Assembly: GCA_037957365.1 (NCBI GenBank)
Contig: JARHVA010003263.1
Coordinates: 1,289,501-1,353,500, forward strand
Direction: 5' to 3'
DNA length: 64,000 nucleotides
Source: Torreya grandis
Taxonomy: Eukaryota > Streptophyta > Pinopsida > Cupressales > Taxaceae
A program made the translations under genes and the position numbers. Below, piece by piece: positions 61,050 to 64,000 of this stretch. Position 1 is the stretch's first letter. The number at the start of each line of letters is the position of its first letter. The notes below the pieces were generated by a model. The model was not told where the DNA came from and ran no database searches. It saw only the letters and a list, made by a program, of their open reading frames with translations.

Positions 61050-64000
61050 GCCTTCATGGGATTATCTACATACTTCATTTTTTGACTTAATATTTGTGTG
61101 GCTAAGAGAAGTTATTCAGAGTCCTTAAGGTCAAAAGTCTTCTTATTTTTACAAACCTAATTTTAGTGTCTTGAATTTAATAAAGAATTCCTCTATCTTG
61201 GTTTTTATTTTATCCTACCCTCCACCTATTTCATTTCCCCCTTTGATAAGTATGTGTGATTTTAAATTTGTTTTCCCTCTTCTTTCCTTCTTTCTTCTTC
61301 ACATCTTAAGAATATGCTAGCACTACTTTGTTTCAGTTTTATCTATCCTTAGAGAAAAATAATATGCTTGAGTAAATATAGATTACTTTATTTACACCAT
61401 GGCTCTACATTTATAGACATGTTTTGACTTATTTTACCATTTGTCATTTTGTACTACCCCTTTTTTAGGACACTTGAATCTGTTTCTACTTTCATGTACT
61501 TTTTCCATTTTTTAGTAAGGTTGGCTTGTTACTTCTCACTCATAAATGTTATTTTCAATTTTATACACTATTGTCACTAAATATTGCACCCTATAAGATG
61601 GTGTTCAAGCCTCTTCCGGATTTAGGTAACATGGGAACACTTCCAAGTATGTGGGTGTACCTATAGTGGAAGTGAGCCTCTAGATTTAAGGGCTAACTCC
61701 CTGAATATGTCTTGAAATGCTTATCACTTAAACTAGTGCTTGCTTATGGGGAAAAGAGTTATACACTTACATTAAATTAACCTATTCTAAGGGGGTGATA
61801 CACAAATATGTTTTCCACATGACCATCATACTTAATTCACTAAAAATCAAGGCATACAAACTAGCTTATAAGTCCTATAAGGTTTTTAACATGAGTGTTT
61901 AATTATAGAGGTGAGATGTATAGAGAGACACAAGGAAAATGTACTAGAAGGAAGATTTCACACTCTAAGGAAAATAATACACTTTAAAATATCCTAACAC
62001 ACTTTATTATGCTCTATACAACCTATTAGAATAGTAACTCTTGTACAAACATGAAAGGATAAGGGAAAAAAGGATAGAGAATTATCACTTTGCATTACCA
62101 TACATCACTTACACACTTAGACAATTTTTAATGAAATCAAAAATAGACTTTCATTAATATTCAAATGTAAAATAAAATTTCAATCTAATAGGGTTTCACC
62201 ATACGTGGTGTGGTATTATATTACAAAGGCCAAAATGGTAGCTATTTATAGAACTTGAGAGAGAAGTGAGAAAATATAAGTCCAAGAGTCGTAAGAATAC
62301 TTGTCATGCTGAGAGGAGGAATTAAATACATAGTATAATAATTATGAGATAAACCATGTAAGTTATGATAGGAAAAATGGCCCTCTAAGTTATGAAACTC
62401 ATGAAATGTGGTGTAAGACTCCCCATTCTATACAAAAAAATTGCCTTCATCATTTAGCCCTTTTGGAACATCCCAAAACTAACTAGGGATAAATATAATG
62501 ATTTCACTAAGAGGGAAGGGTTGTATACATGATCCACCATGCATTTTATGCATCCCTAATCATCTATATTCTTTTGGAAGTGAGCCATCACTACCTATAG
62601 TCAAAGAAACTCCTCTTTCATTTACCCCTCATACTTGGCCTTAGAATTAGCTTCATTTTTCCATTAAAATACATAAAATGGAGTGGATGACACTTTTAAA
62701 GACCCTATATGGAATTATAATTCTTAGATAGACCTTAAAAGGCAATCCACTTGAAGTTCTCACCCTTCTCACTATCTTGCTCACTTTGCCAATTTTGACT
62801 GGCTAAGATGAAGTTACTTATATAAATAATTAGGATTTTTTATGAATCATGAAATAATCATATAGATTTATATTAAGTCTTGATATTTCTCCCAAATTTG
62901 ATTGATATTATTGAAAGTCCTTAGAACCCTAAAAACATGAAAAATATTCAAAGAAAGATAATTTTCCTCTTGTCCTTACAAGTAATGAACACCTCAAATT
63001 GATGGGAAAGGTATCTGGAGAGTCCCATAAAAGGTTTAATCATTTTTATGCCCATTCATTCTCATCTGGATAGCTCTCTATCTTTATTTTCCCAATTGGG
63101 TTCTTATTTAGGGTTTTGTAGGGTTTTAGGTCCTTTTCACTCTTAAGCTTTGTTCATAGAGATGTGAAATTGGAGTTTCAAAAAAATTCCACAAGATAAA
63201 TTTTTAGGACCCCTTTCAACTTACCTAAACTCCTTTTACCTCCTTTCACACTCTCTAAGAAGATGTGAGTCTTCAAAATTACCCTATCGAGTTTGGTTCC
63301 TCATTTTGCACAGGCCTAAGTTGTCTTTGAGCTAAAAGTGGATTTATTGGAGACTTATCTACATAGTATAATCTTAAAAACATCTTAAATATCCATATAT
63401 ACATGCTATAATCCATTGGAGTTCTCACCTAGAGTTGGAATTTAAATTTACCTCCCATTTGGGCTTTAGGCCTTAACCATGCCTAATAGGCATGTCTGTA
63501 TCTTTGAAGATATAGACCACCCTATTGAGATTATTACTTATGTGAAATGTTTCTCATGTTATCATATGAATTATATAAATTTTAAAATATCCATGAATGT
63601 TTCTAAAAATTATAATCCCACTCTCTTATCTCTATTCTCCAATCCTACAGGGTTTGTACTCTAGGGAAGTACCCTCTATATGAGACAAAATAGAGGGTAC
63701 TTAGCCTATTTATTTATAAAAAATAGATGTTATATTGGATTATAAAAGTGATGGAGATGATCTATACAAAATTTTTTCCCTTTATTAGATCAGTATATCT
63801 TCTATATCCTTCATGCCCCAAGACTGTCCCTTGGGAGAGTAGATTGTGTGTAGGGTTTTACCATATGGACTATTGATTGTGTTATTTGGGATTTTACCTA
63901 AATTATATTCATTGGTAAGAGTATATTGAGGTCATACTTATCATTATTAATGTTTTATAAATCCATTCCTTACTTTAACCTCCTACGTGTCTCTTCATAC
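61050..64000. other. Unresolved right end of the window
   Basis: I recognise no gene, PMD or LTR pair. A plant-like TATA (CTATAAATAG) lies on the minus strand near 62245-62256. A short hairpin (CCCAAG...CTTGGG) lies at about 63818-63834. By analogy with E1 the PMD of E2 should begin near 62.2 kb, but none was readable. Confidence 0.4.

Larger units (their letters stand above)
50067..64000 (+). mobile_element. Ty3/gypsy (Tat-like) element E2, 3' end beyond the window
   Basis: Best-preserved member of the E1/D family: 5' LTR, tRNA-Trp primer-binding site, palindrome-rich leader, gag, protease, reverse transcriptase, RNase H, second (archaeal-type) RNase H, integrase, then the tandem units and conserved block shared with E1. 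The two RNase H domains place it near the Tat branch. All genes have stops. The right boundary is not visible. From about 61.1 kb homology to E1 is no longer clear, and another insertion there is possible. Confidence 0.8.

Overview
The window looks like a stretch of heterochromatic, repeat-packed nuclear DNA from a large-genome seed plant. This is inferred from plant-type Ty3/gypsy and Ty1/copia LTR retrotransposons, primer-binding sites matching plant tRNA-Trp and initiator tRNA-Met, plant mobile domain (PMD) coding remnants, AT-rich composition and nested insertions. The species cannot be named from the sequence. I see no intact host gene, no RNA gene and no intact transposon gene: every coding region carries stop codons and frameshifts, and many of the stops sit where a Gln or Trp codon is expected.

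Layout. 1-3300: unresolved old repeat DNA with a cluster of GACACRTGG (G-box-like) words. 3310-8490: tail of a gypsy element 'A' (integrase on +, antisense PMD on -, then a palindrome-rich stretch). About 9.8-20.59 kb: gypsy element 'E1' (+; leader hairpins, gag, no pol, tandem repeats, antisense PMD, 3' LTR 19404-20590). 20643-33819: complete but decayed gypsy element 'C' (+), bounded by the 5-bp target duplication CATGG. Its 5' LTR is split by a truncated Ty1/copia element on the - strand (20866-24299). C carries gag, a 54-bp tandem array, antisense PMD, a repeated polypurine tract and a 3' LTR. 33995-about 41840: element 'D' on the - strand, the same family as E1 (LTR, antisense PMD, tandem repeats, gag, no pol). 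41842-49811: element 'F' (+; two LTRs, gag, an archaeal-type RNase H remnant, an internal duplication). 50067-beyond 64000: element 'E2' (+), the best-preserved family member: LTR, tRNA-Trp primer-binding site, gag, protease, reverse transcriptase, two RNase H domains and integrase.

E1, D and E2 form one family with LTRs of about 1.18 kb. In all three LTRs a TATA box sits about 460 bp from the LTR start and is followed by a conserved splice-donor-like GGTAAGTATT. E2 would have supplied the enzymes. E1 and D kept gag, a conserved post-pol block and PMD but lost pol, so they look like non-autonomous derivatives. In all four elements with a PMD remnant (A, E1, C, D) the PMD runs antisense to the element.

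The most unusual signal is that the non-coding parts of these elements are peppered with short palindromic words, a different word for each lineage: TGACCATCGATGGTCA (A and the E1 leader), ACTAGGTCRACCTAGTCGACC (the E1/D/E2 family), GGCACTAGTGYCC (C), ACCGAYRTCGGT (the copia element) and GACACGTGGC (the left-end repeats). Comparisons between copies were made by eye, so identity levels and some boundaries are approximate.
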